64,000 nt of DNA. Origin: Tetradesmus obliquus (Eukaryota > Chlorophyta > Chlorophyceae > Sphaeropleales > Scenedesmaceae). The stretch lies in the NCBI GenBank assembly GCA_030272155.1, contig CP126198.1, forward strand, positions 4,836,001 through 4,900,000. Direction: 5' to 3'. Positions within the stretch are counted from its first letter, which is position 1. Every line of letters starts with the position of its first letter. A model generated the notes under the pieces. The model saw nothing but the letters and a program-made list of their open reading frames with translations. It was not told the origin of the DNA and did not search any database. Made by a program: the position numbers and the translations under genes. Below are positions 12,126 through 23,385 of the stretch, piece after piece.

Positions 12126-13837
12126 GCTGTTTCCTAGGGATGTTCCGCTCAAGAGGTGCAAGCTGGTTGCCATCATTTGCACAGGTCTGGCTAGCAGTTG
12201 TTAGAAAGCTGGCAGAGGACTGCGTGGAACCGCCAGAGTGTGCGTTGCTAGGTTTGCTGTGCCTTGTGAATCGCTTGCATGCTGCTCAACAGTATGTTGC
12301 CACACACGTCCATGGCACATGTGCAAGTGCGTGAACTGAGTGAGGTGTGGCTGGGGCAGCATGGATGCGCTTGCATGTGCGCCTGCACTGGCATTATTGC
12401 ATCTCCTGCAGGCAGTGTTGCGTGGGGGGCATGCACGTTTCAGGAGCAAGGCAGCGTGTTCACAACACGACCAGCAGAACCGTCAGTGCACCCCTGAGGT
12501 GCAGGATTCAGCTGCATCCTGCAGATTGTTGCATGCTTTTCAGATGATAGCCTTCATGCATTTGGGTGCATGTAAGCAGGCTAGTTACATACCTTGTGCA
12601 TGTTTGCGTAGTATCGTTAGGCCCATCAACCAAACCATTCCTCATGGAGCACCACTCCATGGGATGCTGGTTCGCGGCTCGTGCAGCACCTTGTGTAACA
12701 GTAGGCTTTGTGGCATTTGAGAGTGAGCAGCACATCTTGGGACAACTGTGACTTCTCAGTTTCTGTAGGTTAGCTATTGCCGTGTATGTCCAGCTCCCAT
12801 AACCCACACCATTTGTAAAGGGACAATACAGCAGTAGCATGTGAAGCACGCATCATGTTGCATTGTGCTTGTGCTTGTAATGAATGCAATCGGCAACTTT
12901 CTTTATAAGCACGTCTTCCACGAAGAGTTCACATGCAGGAGATCGGACTCAGGCTAGGCTGCCCAGGTTGGTCAGCATTCAAGTACTGCCATAGGGGCAC
13001 TCCAGCTCAAGTAATGCATTTGCATCTCTGCTTAGAACGCACCTATACGGCTGTTCAATCTGGCAGGTGGCCAGCCTTCAAAGCAGAAAGAAAGATTGGC
13101 AACACACTGTGTACTGCTGCAGCTGGGGCACTACCTTCAGCTGTCAAGCGACTTGCACGTCGAAGGTACCAGCACCGATATTGTGTCATAGATCGACATA
13201 CTGTACCCAGCTTTGGTCCACACCTGGCGATCAAAGTGTACTGATGTACATGCAGAAGTCCGCAGAAGTCCGCAAAAGTGTGCCGTCATAACCATGTGAC
13301 TACAAACATAGCTCGAAGTGCCCATTAATGTGTTGAAAATGTTTCTTCGTCTTTCAGACGTAGATCGCGCCTGACAGCAATGCTGTTCCTTCTCAGCTAC
13401 AACATCTCGAGAGTGGAGCAGCACACTCATGCACGGTACCGATGCGTGCCAAAGAGCACTCGAGCTAACCAGAAAAGGCATTTGAAGTACCCAACGTCGA
13501 TGATAGGGCCTCAGCAAGTATGCTGACAAAACATGGCGCCAAATGGGCAAAACCCGCTTCTCGTGACATGCTCACTTGAAGAGGGGCCTTTCACCCATCC
13601 TCGGACCCAGCATTGCATTCTGTATTTGCCACAGTTGATGAAGTTGTCAAAGTTGTTCAAGCGCCTCACTCCTGCTTCAGCCTGTCGTCTCGCGCCTTCC
13701 CGTGACGCAGTTGTGCTGCCTGCTGCTCGATAGCTGCAGCACAGGCCAAGCCAGCCATTTTCAACCCTTTTAGTAGTCCTACTAGCTTGGATGAGGTGCC
13801 AAGTACCTGGCACAGCTTGACAGCGTGCCTGGGAGCC
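12126..13837. other. intergenic region between PEX22 and the MYB gene
   Basis: No gene supported. TGTAA strings, the usual green-algal polyadenylation signal, occur at 12571, 12694, 12813 and 12874, so PEX22 may have a 3' UTR of about 450-750 nt. The 3' part should hold the MYB promoter. A short duplicated gcagaagtcc lies near 13251-13269. Confidence 0.4.
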
Positions 13838-16225
13838 ATGCACTTCAACACAGCTCAGAGTCGCTCGGCCTGGACGGAGCAGGTGAGCTGAACGTCTGAA
13901 GCCAATCATTCAGCTTTAGCATCCTAAATGATGTTCATTTCAGCATTTTTCAGCTACACCGAGAGGCACCCTGAGTCCCTGGCGTGCACGTACGCAACTG
14001 CACCCAGCATGGATGGCACGTGAGCAGCCTGGCAGCTCAAACACCTGTCAAATGTACCTGAACGTTCTTTTTTTGACGCAGGAGGATGAGCTGCTGCGTC
14101 AGGCAGTGGCCAAATTCGGTGACAGAGCATGGGCGACGGTGGCGAATGATGTGCCGGGCAGGAGCAGCAAGAGCTGCAGCGACAGGTTGGCTGCTCGATC
14201 ATTGTTAGGTGTTCAACGCTTTCGGGCGGACTGCGCAGACCCTAATGCCAGCAATCCTTGTGCTGTATAAGCCTCAGGAGCGGTCAGCAAGGTCGTTGAA
14301 CAGCAGAATCGAGATGCTACAGTTTGCAGACAGTAGGCAGGGGTAGCAGATGAGGCTTTGCAGTCAGAACATTGAACAGGTTCGTGGCAGCGTACTCTGC
14401 ATGTGCCCACACTCTGTCATTATTGCTGCAGGTGGCGCAACTTCCTCAGCCCTGACATAGAGCACCCTCGCAAAAGCCCATTCACAGAGTGGGAAGTGGC
14501 AGTTGTAGTTCAGGTGCGGTCACATGCAGTGCAGATGCAGCAGCTTACGGGCAATAACAGTTGCTGGGCCAGTCAACAGCGCCAAAACAGCGCTCTGACA
14601 GCAGCAGTCGAACGACTGTCACAGTGGGAGCAGCAGTGGTTGTGTCAACTGTGGATATTTCTTTGCAGGACACAATCCAAAAGGTCCTGCAGCATAACAG
14701 GCAGCATGTCGAGCTTGCACGTGACACATGCGCTATGCAGCACATACTGTATCTTGGCTGAGTTCTGCTTGCGCTTCCTGCAGGCCCAGCACCGCTATGG
14801 CAACAACTGGAAGGCCATCTCCATGCTGCTGCCTGGTCGCACCAACCGCGCCGTGAAGAACCTGTTCGTGGGCAACCTGAAGTGGGGCGCGCGCCTGCCC
14901 GAGATCAAAAACAGGTGAAGCCTGAGCGCACTGCAGCCAGATGCTCCACTGCCTGGCCATGCACAGAGACAGCATCACACCAGCCGGGCACATGAATGCC
15001 TGGGTCTTTGAAGGTTGGGAGGGTGTGAAGCTGCTTGCAGGAACAGCCGGGCAAGTTTGAACCACGCGGAAACAGCCTTACAGCAGGTTACCGGCTTGCA
15101 GGAACATAGGTTGGAGTCCATGTGGGACGAATAGCACACATGACCGCCCAGTATTTAAACACCAATATGTTGTTTGTACGTGACCCTGTGCTGTTTGACT
15201 CTGCAATACATCCTTGTGATATTTACTCCTGTTGCACACCTGCTGCTGCTGCCCCTCAGGTGGCTGGAGTGCAACATGTCGCTGGAGGAGCTGCTCGAAA
15301 TCAAGCCGGACCACGCCGGGGGGCCCGTCAAGATCCGGAATGGCTCCACCATCCCCGCAGCATCTGGCTCGCCCTCAAGCATCCGCGCAGCCTCCACCTC
15401 GTCTGCCGGCTCTGCATGGGCGTCTGACATCACAGACCAGCCGCTGAGCGGCAGCCCTGCCAGCGCAGGCACGCACCACGGCGGCGACCGGCGCAAGCGC
15501 GGCGACGGCACAGACATGCACATGGGCATGGCTGCAGGCCAGGTCAGTGCTTGGATGAGTCAGTCAACATAGCATGTCACCTGGTTCTGCAGGCTGTATC
15601 TGCAAGCCTGTGCATGCCAAGTCTCAACTGGCGCATGATAAAGAAGCAGGCAACAGTTTCTTGTGTAGTGGTGCTTTGTAACGCTCAGCTGCACAGTCAC
15701 AGACAGGCTGCAATGCTGTCTTGTTTTGTAGTGACCTGTCTGTACTGACCTGGCTAACTTCCTGCCTGCTGCTTGGCAACGCTGCGCCTGCCACAACAAT
15801 ACTCCGCCATCCACAGAGCCCTCCACTGTCAAAGCGGCGCCGCGGAGTGCCCTCCCCTGTGATGCCACCGCACCACCACCACCTGCAGCACGGCGCAGCC
15901 TCCTACTCCCCTACAGTCGTGCCACACCCGGGTGCCCTGGGGCCAGGCGCCAGCGGCTCACCCATGCTAGGCATGCCTGGCCTCGCTGCTGGGGACATGG
16001 CTGGCTTGGTAGGCAGCATGGGCCCTCCAGCGCACAGCCACCACGGCGCACACGGGCTGGGCAACAACGCGGGCATGCTGCTGCAAGGCCATGCGCTGCA
16101 CGTGATGGATGAGGGCTCGCCCGCGCTGGCAGCTGGCGCTTATGGCCGCACACCAGGCGCTGCTTCCCTCGCCCGCAGCATGGCAGGCGCTGGCATCCCA
16201 GGCTTGCCGTCCGTGCTGATGGCTG

Positions 16226-16268
<43 letters not shown>

Positions 16269-18039
16269 CTTGATGGGCCACATGGGCATGGGCTGGCATG
16301 GGGCAATGGCTGCGGCAGCAGCATCAGGCACAAGCGGCAGCAGCTCACCCTTCGCTGCCATGGCACAGCAGCCAATGGCTGGCATGCCCCAGCTCCCAGC
16401 AGCAGCTTTTGAGGCTCAGCATCACCAGGGCAACATGCTAGCAGCCCACCCTGGTGCTGTTGCTCCAAAGTCAGAGCCAATGATGTACGAGGCCGGTGAC
16501 TGCAGCAACATGGGCGGCTATGCTGCTCAGCAGCAGCCTTGGGATGCCATGGCACACCTTCCAGGGCAGCAGCAGCAGATGCACCCGCAGCAGCACCATC
16601 ACATGGACATGCAGCAGCACCACCAGCAGCACCAGCAGCAGCACCACCAGCAGCACCACCAGCAGCACATGCATATGCAGCAGCACCAGCAGCAGCAATC
16701 AGTGTCAGCAGGCGGTGTGCACAGTGCGTCTGCAGCAGCTGGGCTTGCTGCCCTAGGCTTGCCAGGCAGCCCTGGGCTTGCAGGAACCCTCCTGCAGGAC
16801 ATGCGCAGCAATGACAGTGCAATGCTGCAGCAGATGCTGGAGCAGATCTTTGATGCAGATGACGATGTGATGTCGGACCCGCACACAATCAACAAATTCA
16901 TCGAATCGGGAGACACTGGCAGCGGCCAGCAGCAGGAGCAGCAGCAGCAGCATGCCAATCACATGCATGCCAACAGCAACCCAGGCCAGCAGGAGCAGCA
17001 CCAGCAATCACAGCAGTACCAGCAGCAGTCGGCAGGTGGTGCGCCTCCTGCCAGCCTGCAGGCAATGGCAGCTACTGCAGACAGCAGCTTAGCCCCTGCA
17101 AGCCTCATGCGCAGCAGCACCTGGCCCAACTCATGGCCTGAGGGCGCACCTGGGCCTGACGGTGTAGCAGCTGGCACGACTGCGGCAACAGCAGCAGTCC
17201 CGCCTGCAGCGTCAACACCCGCTTCCTTCAGCCACACTCCCAGCCACCACCCGTCTGGGATGCCGCTGCCGCCGCGGTCTGCAAGCGCGACCGGCTCCGG
17301 GCTTGCAGCATTCCCTGGGCCCGAGGGCTGTCAGGCGCCGCCAGCTGGCTGGGCCTGGGGGCCTGTCTCGGCAGGGCACTCGCTGCCTGGGTCAGGGCCG
17401 CCGTCAACTGGTGGAGGCATGCCGCCGCAGCCGCACCTGCACGTGATCTGCCACCAGCTGCAGCAGGAGAACATCAAGCTGATGCAGCGAGTGCACACGC
17501 TGCAGAACCGCCTCAACAGCAGCGGGGAGCAGCTGCCAACGGCGGCTGAGCTCGGCATCTGCCTGCCCGGGGACCAGCAGGCGGCAGAGACGCCAGCAGC
17601 GCCAGCGCCTACTCCTGCAGGCGGCTGCGGTGTTGCATGCGTGCCCACACCTGCGCTGGCGGGTGGCAGCTTGGCCTCCGACCCTGCACCAGGGCAGGCA
17701 GCGGCTCAGCAGGCCATGATGCAGCTGTCGCCAGTGAATGCTGTTGCAGTCAACAGCTCGTACCCAGCTGACAACGACCTCCCGCGGCTGCCGCCTGTGG
17801 CCACGAGGGTGGGTGGCTCTGCTGGCGGTGCCGGCCATGGCGGTTGGGCAACTGGCGGCCTGGACAGCAGGGGTTCAGGGCTTGCGGGGCTGGGCTCTGG
17901 AGGCCTGGGCTTGGGATCTGGCAGCTCAGGACTTGGGGGGCTGAAGGTTGAGCTGCAGGTGTCCCCTGATGGCTCGTTCACGCCTGGGCAGCTTTTGGAA
18001 GGCTGCATGGTGGATGCGCTGATCTCTGATGACCTGTGA
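13838..18039 (+). CDS. R2R3-MYB transcription factor with polyQ-rich C-terminus, 6 exons
   Basis: Exons 13838-13882, 14082-14185, 14432-14513, 14784-14914, 15260-15542, 15817-18039, giving 955 residues. R2 (about residues 9-60) reads SAWTEQEDELLRQAVAKFGD, then AWATVANDVPGRSSKSCSDR and WRNF with the regular Trp spacing. R3 begins PFTEWEVAVVVQAQHRYGNN and continues WKAISMLLPGRTNRAVKN; the third aromatic is Phe (NLFVGNL) instead of Trp. A basic KRRRG stretch at the start of exon 6 is a likely nuclear signal. The rest is His/Gln/Gly/Ala-rich, with a 13-Gln run at 16228-16266, HHQQ repeats, and a conserved-looking coiled segment (HVICHQLQQENIKLMQRV). DNA binding through the two repeats is inferred from the family; targets are unknown. 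Confidence 0.88.
16228..16266 (+). repeat. in-frame CAG run (polyGln, 13 residues) in the MYB gene
   Basis: A pure CAG tract encodes 13 Gln followed by His. Further interrupted CAG/CAC tracts at about 16566-16700 encode Gln/His-rich repeats. Both are likely length-variable between strains. Confidence 0.9.
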
Positions 18040-21000
18040 GAGGATGATACGCACAGGGTTGTCAGCTCCAGCGCCAAATGATGTGGGGCAGCTGCTGGCT
18101 CTTAATCACAAACATGGCTTTGCGAGGGGCGTGATGCTTGCATTGGCAGGAGGCAGGCCAGCGTCTGCCCCCATGAAGCACTGCTGTCTTTCCTCAGCGA
18201 CATTTTGGCTGTACATGTCTGAGCTGTGTATATCAGCTACACTTTTCCGCGCACCTGCCTGCAGCAGTATTGACCAGTACCACTGGCCACTTCATTGGAA
18301 TAACTAACTCGGACAGTCGCAGACATGGCTCCACTGCAGCGCAAGCACTGGTCTTACCTTCCTCATTACTTGTGTGATGCCAGGCCTGGCATGTTATGGC
18401 AACTGGTTGATCTGAGCAGCGGATGCGTCGGCTGTGGTGGTTGTGATTTCTCTGATGGCGTGTTTTGCACAGCATGTGGAGACTTGCGGACTGGCATGCA
18501 GCAAAACAGCATGCAGTGTTATGTTGCAGTGCTGCGCTGCAGATGCGACCTATGCTCTCGGCTGGTGTTGGGGGTGTTCCGTGTGATTTTGGGATTTGCA
18601 CTGCGGCAGGCGGTGCAACAAGCTAGGGGTATCTGGGAGGTGCAGCCACTGTTACTTTGAGGATTCAGGAATGCATTGAGGTGCTGCCGCAGGTGGCGTG
18701 TGGGCCATTTTGGTGACGGCGAGGTTCAGTCTCTCTGCCTTCCAACAAGGCTTGTGGGTGTACATACCGTTATGCCAGAAGACCCTTGTAGCCCTGTCAG
18801 CACAACTTCTTGGCACACTCAACAACGGCAGCCCCTGTGTACATACACATTCCAGGCACTTGTTCTTGCGGACTTTCAATGCACCGCCTGGGCAGGTGTG
18901 TTGGCAACAATGGTGGTTGCCTTGGCTGGTGTGGTGGTGGCAGGCTGAACAGTTTCATGCGTTGTGCAGCGCAGCACCAGCTGTTGGTGAAGTTGGGCTA
19001 CACGCCCTGCCCACTCTGTAGATGTTGCCTCCATCGTTTGTTTGGGTGCAGTCACGCGCACCCTGTACTGAGTGTATATACAGCACACAAACACAGAACA
19101 GGACACTCACCGCTGATGTTGTGCCCATTGGCATGTTTGCAGCACTGGCACACCATCTGAGCGCATGGTGTCGTGGGGGCGGCGCACAGTAGCACATGTG
19201 GCCTGCCGCTGAAAGTGCTGGCTCGCCTGCCTGCTGTAGTGTGGTGTGCAGCTTCACCTGCCATCTGTTGGTGTGCTGCTGTTTCGGGGAACATGTGATG
19301 TGATGCAGCTAAGCACTGGGTGCGGCATCACTAATTACCGGCTGGGTCTGTTTCCTGCGTGTTGATGTTGAATTTGGGTGTTTTTTTGTAGGAGATGCTA
19401 AGCACCACACGCGGCAACGCGCTGTGGACTGCATAATCTGTTTTGCAAGCATGCTGCAACTGCGTTGTTGCAAGCCGGTTGAGCGAGGTTGGGTGTGTGT
19501 GGCTGGAGCTGGAAACAGGCATCTGCTGTCCGCCACTGCTGATCTTGTGGCACTTGCAAGCATGGGGTGAGGTCTGTAAGACCAAGCTGCCGGCAAGGCC
19601 CAGCTGAGCAGGGAGCAAGCATGGCCACACAGGGTACACATGTCGTCTGGGAACCAGAGGGCCAGTTTCAAACACCCTGAGGGCAGCAGGCTGCTGGCTG
19701 CAACAGCCTTCTGGTTATTGCTACAGCAAGCGCATGAGTGCACTTGGAAACACCTGGTTGTGTCAGGCTGCTTCCAGTGCCGTGAGACTGCACGTGTACG
19801 TGCTGTCATGGTGTGCAGCTGTGGCAGTCAGAGGCCTCAAGTGTACGCACTGTGCATGCCTGTGCAGACTAAACACATGAGTTAAAGTGGTTGATCTGTC
19901 ACCTTTGCTAAGGTGCAAAGCACTTTGTGCACATACCATGTGCGCAGCGTGGTTCGGCACTGTTTGCATCCCTTGTATGCAGCAACATGAAGCTGATGGA
20001 AGCAGTACCAAGCCTGGTTGCGAGCAGCGTTCCAGTAGTTTGCCAAGCATACATGTGCAAGTGCTGTTGCTGTGTGCGTGCTTGAGCCATTTGTTCAAGT
20101 GCATCACAGCAATGCATGACTTGTCTGTGCTTCACGGCACTTAGTTTGAGGGCCAGCCAGCGTGTTTTGCTGGTGTCTGCTGCCATGGCATGGCATGCTT
20201 GTGCAGTGGCACCGGTGAAGCATTGTACACAACGTGATGGTAGTTTGGTGAGTGCCGTTGGCGAGATGCCTGTCCCCACAGGTAGCACTGCACTGATGTT
20301 GAGCAGTGCCAACACTGCTCTGGTGTCTGTTTGGAAACGTAGATGGGCTAGGGTGTGTTTGTGACGACTGCCTGGTTTAGCTGCTCTTTTGTGTGCCTTG
20401 TTCCACTATGCTACAAACAGGACCTCTGCTGGCCACTTGTGAGCGCCGCAAACGCATGTTGACGTTGTATCTGGCTAGGTTACTGCTCCTGTAGGCAGAC
20501 TTAGCTGGGCATGGACAGCAGGTGTGACAATGTCCACAATGCTTGGTTGCATAGTTTCACCTCATATACATGGTATGTGTCATGCGGCACACGCTCTTAT
20601 AAATACACTGCTCCACAGGCACTTGTTCGCATATGCGTGCAAACGTGCACTTGTCATCTAATTCATTCCATCAAGCTTAGTTGAACCTACTCAAGGGATG
20701 CATGGGAGTGTAATCTTGCTCGCAAAACTGCTTTGAAGCTGGCTTGAAGCTCAGATGTCTGCGGCGAAAGAGGGGATGGCACAGATAAGCAACCATTGGC
20801 ACCATTGACACCGTAACACATCCTGCCAGGCTGGCATCCAACCGGACAGCTGCAGCATGTGCCCAGGACATAGTGTTGATGCCAGCTTGCATACGTGCGA
20901 TTGCTTATTCACCAGCCAGGTCATGGGAGGCGGGTGTGGTGGGCTAGGCTCAGCAACGTTGGCTGTTGCAGCTACACCCTAACGCAGCTGCACTTGAATA

Positions 21001-21218
21001 TGTGTCACTGACAGGCGTCAGAGGCGTGGACCGCCATCAACTAGAGAATGACCCAAGCGCATTGGCGTCGACGTGATCTACTTTACGTGTCCCCTGCGCG
21101 GCATCAACGGCGTCACTTGCTGGCGAGCTTCGTTGGCCCGCACCTGTGTAGTACGGCCCCTGCAGTCACGCACTATCCGACGTCGTGGATGGTTTTTTGT
21201 TGATACTATCCAGCAGCC
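18040..21218. other. 3.2-kb intergenic region between MYB and NMT
   Basis: Probable MYB 3' UTR, then sequence with no supported gene. Frames up to about 166 codons exist on both strands, but they overlap each other and lack recognisable domains or a consistent splice structure. The last few hundred bases should contain the NMT promoter and 5' UTR. Confidence 0.4.
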
Positions 21219-23345
21219 ATGCCTCCACGCGACGAGCCAGCAGATCAGCCAGGGGATGGCCAGCAGCAGCAGAAGAGCATAGCAGGCCTGCTGGACTCTT
21301 TGGCGCTAGCTCCAGTTGCACAGCCCAGTCGAAAGGACATCAAGGACAAGTATGCTTTCTGGGGGAGCCAACCAGTGATGCAGTTCAGCGACGAGGCCAA
21401 GGTAAGTAATGACACAGCAGAAGCAGTACCGTGTGCTGCAACGAGTGTGCGTCTGCAGCCAGCCCCTTGTGTAGCTGAAGAAGTGGCTATTGTGTGGCAA
21501 CCCCTCCGTTTAAGTGGATATCTGGTTTCAACCCTTAAAGCTTTGCCAGCACCTTCCTCCAAAAGCGAATGATGCATCACATGGAACTTTGTGACGGCAT
21601 GCATGGATTGGGCCAGTCAACCCTTAAAGCTTTGCCAGCACCTTCCTCCAAAAGTGAATGGTGCATCACATGGAACTTTGTGACGGCATGCATGGATTAG
21701 GCCAGTCAAGCAGCTTAGCTGCTTAGCCAGCATCTGCGAAAACAGCATGCCTGCATACGCAAGGAAAACGATGGGCATATGTTGTGTCTTGCAGGATGTT
21801 GAGGACGGACCCATAGATGCGCCAAAGACAGTGGAGGAAGTGCGCAAGGAGCCTTACACGCTGCCCAGCAGGTGAACAGCACATTTTGATCTCCACGGCA
21901 CGCTGAAAAGCCCATCAAGCACGCGTGTGCTGGTGCTAGCAGACAGCACCTTAACGCAGGCACATGCTTTCTGTAAAACAACAGCAGTCAGTGTAGCAGC
22001 TGCAAGGGATGGTGCGCAGCCGACACAGTTCAGCTTGCGCGAGCGTCTGGCAATACATGTGCCATCAGGCTGCCAAACAGCGGCGCTGAGCGCGCATGCA
22101 ATTCAGGTATTTTGCACCTCTGTGCCTTCATTCTTATTGCACTATGCACATGTGGCTGGCTTTCAACGCTGCTGCTGGTGTGCAGCAGCAGATGTTCAAT
22201 TGTGCTCATTTCAATCCAAAGCGCTGATGCCCTGTGCTATGCTCTAAAATAGGCCAACATCACGTGGCTGCTGCTGTTGCTGTGCTGCCTGCAGCTTTGT
22301 GTGGTGTGAGTGCAACATCAACGACCCACACGAAGTGCAGGAGGTGAGCCACAGCTCACCCTGCACATGGCAGCATAATCAAGAGGCTGTTGGTTTGCTG
22401 CTCCTGCTGTTGATAGTCCTGCTAGGCAGTAAATCAGTAGCAGATGCGTGTATGATGCTCCTGCAAGGAGACATGTACAAGCAGATGAGCATTGACCTGG
22501 GCATCCGAGAGCCTTCAGCCAGCTGTTAGTGATGTGGGGTTGGACAGTGGAGTTCCAGAAGATTGCTATGTTCCTGAAGCCTGGCATATGCAAAGCATCA
22601 CCATGTAGGTTAAATTCAGCAGCATCAAGTCCGTTCCCTATTGCGCTGCACAGGTGTACACGCTGCTGCACAATAACTACGTGGAGGATGATGACGCCAT
22701 GTTCAGGTGTGTGTACATGTGTGCGCCTAGCTTGCTTGCAGGACAGGCAGCAGGAGAAGCAGAGCTAGCAGCATGGCGGCAACAGCAGGGCTAGCAGCAT
22801 AGCAGCAGCAGGGCACCAGCAGAGCTAGCAGCAGGACAGCAACAGCAGGGCAAGCAGCAGCTTCAGCAGGGCAGCAGCAGCACCAGCTGCAGCAGCGCTA
22901 GCAGCGCCAGCAGCAGCAGGCACCAGCAGATCTAGCAGCATGGCAAGCAGCAGGACAGGCAGCAGCTTCAGCAGGGCAGCAGCAGCACCAGCGGTCACAC
23001 CATCAGCAGCATGGCAGCGTCAGTGCAGCCGTTGTTGTAGGGCGTCGCACTTTCTGTGCACGGGCTGGGCACAGCCAGGAAGGACATCTAGGTCCCTGCA
23101 GCTGGCGCACAGCAGCTGCGTCACCAGCACCCTGCGTTGTGCCTGGCTGCTGCTGTGCAGTTTTAACCACAGCCCCGAGTTCTGCCAGTGGGCTCATAGC
23201 AGACGCATACCAGCATCTGGTGTTACCGTTTGCTGCTGCTGCTGCTGCTGCTCCTGCTGCTGCTGCTGCTGTGCAGGTTCAACTACAGCGCCGAGTTCCT
23301 GTAGTGGGCACATAGCAGCCGCATTTGAGCATCTGGTGTAAACGT

Positions 23346-23385
<40 letters not shown>

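Noticed and set aside
15911-16888. 325-codon open frame on the minus strand
   Set aside because: It is the antisense of the MYB polyQ exon, Cys/Ala-rich from CTG runs, with no domain.
22940-23341. 133-codon plus-strand frame in NMT intron 4
   Set aside because: Made of CAG-derived Ser/Ala/Cys runs and copied exon-5 pieces in the wrong frame.
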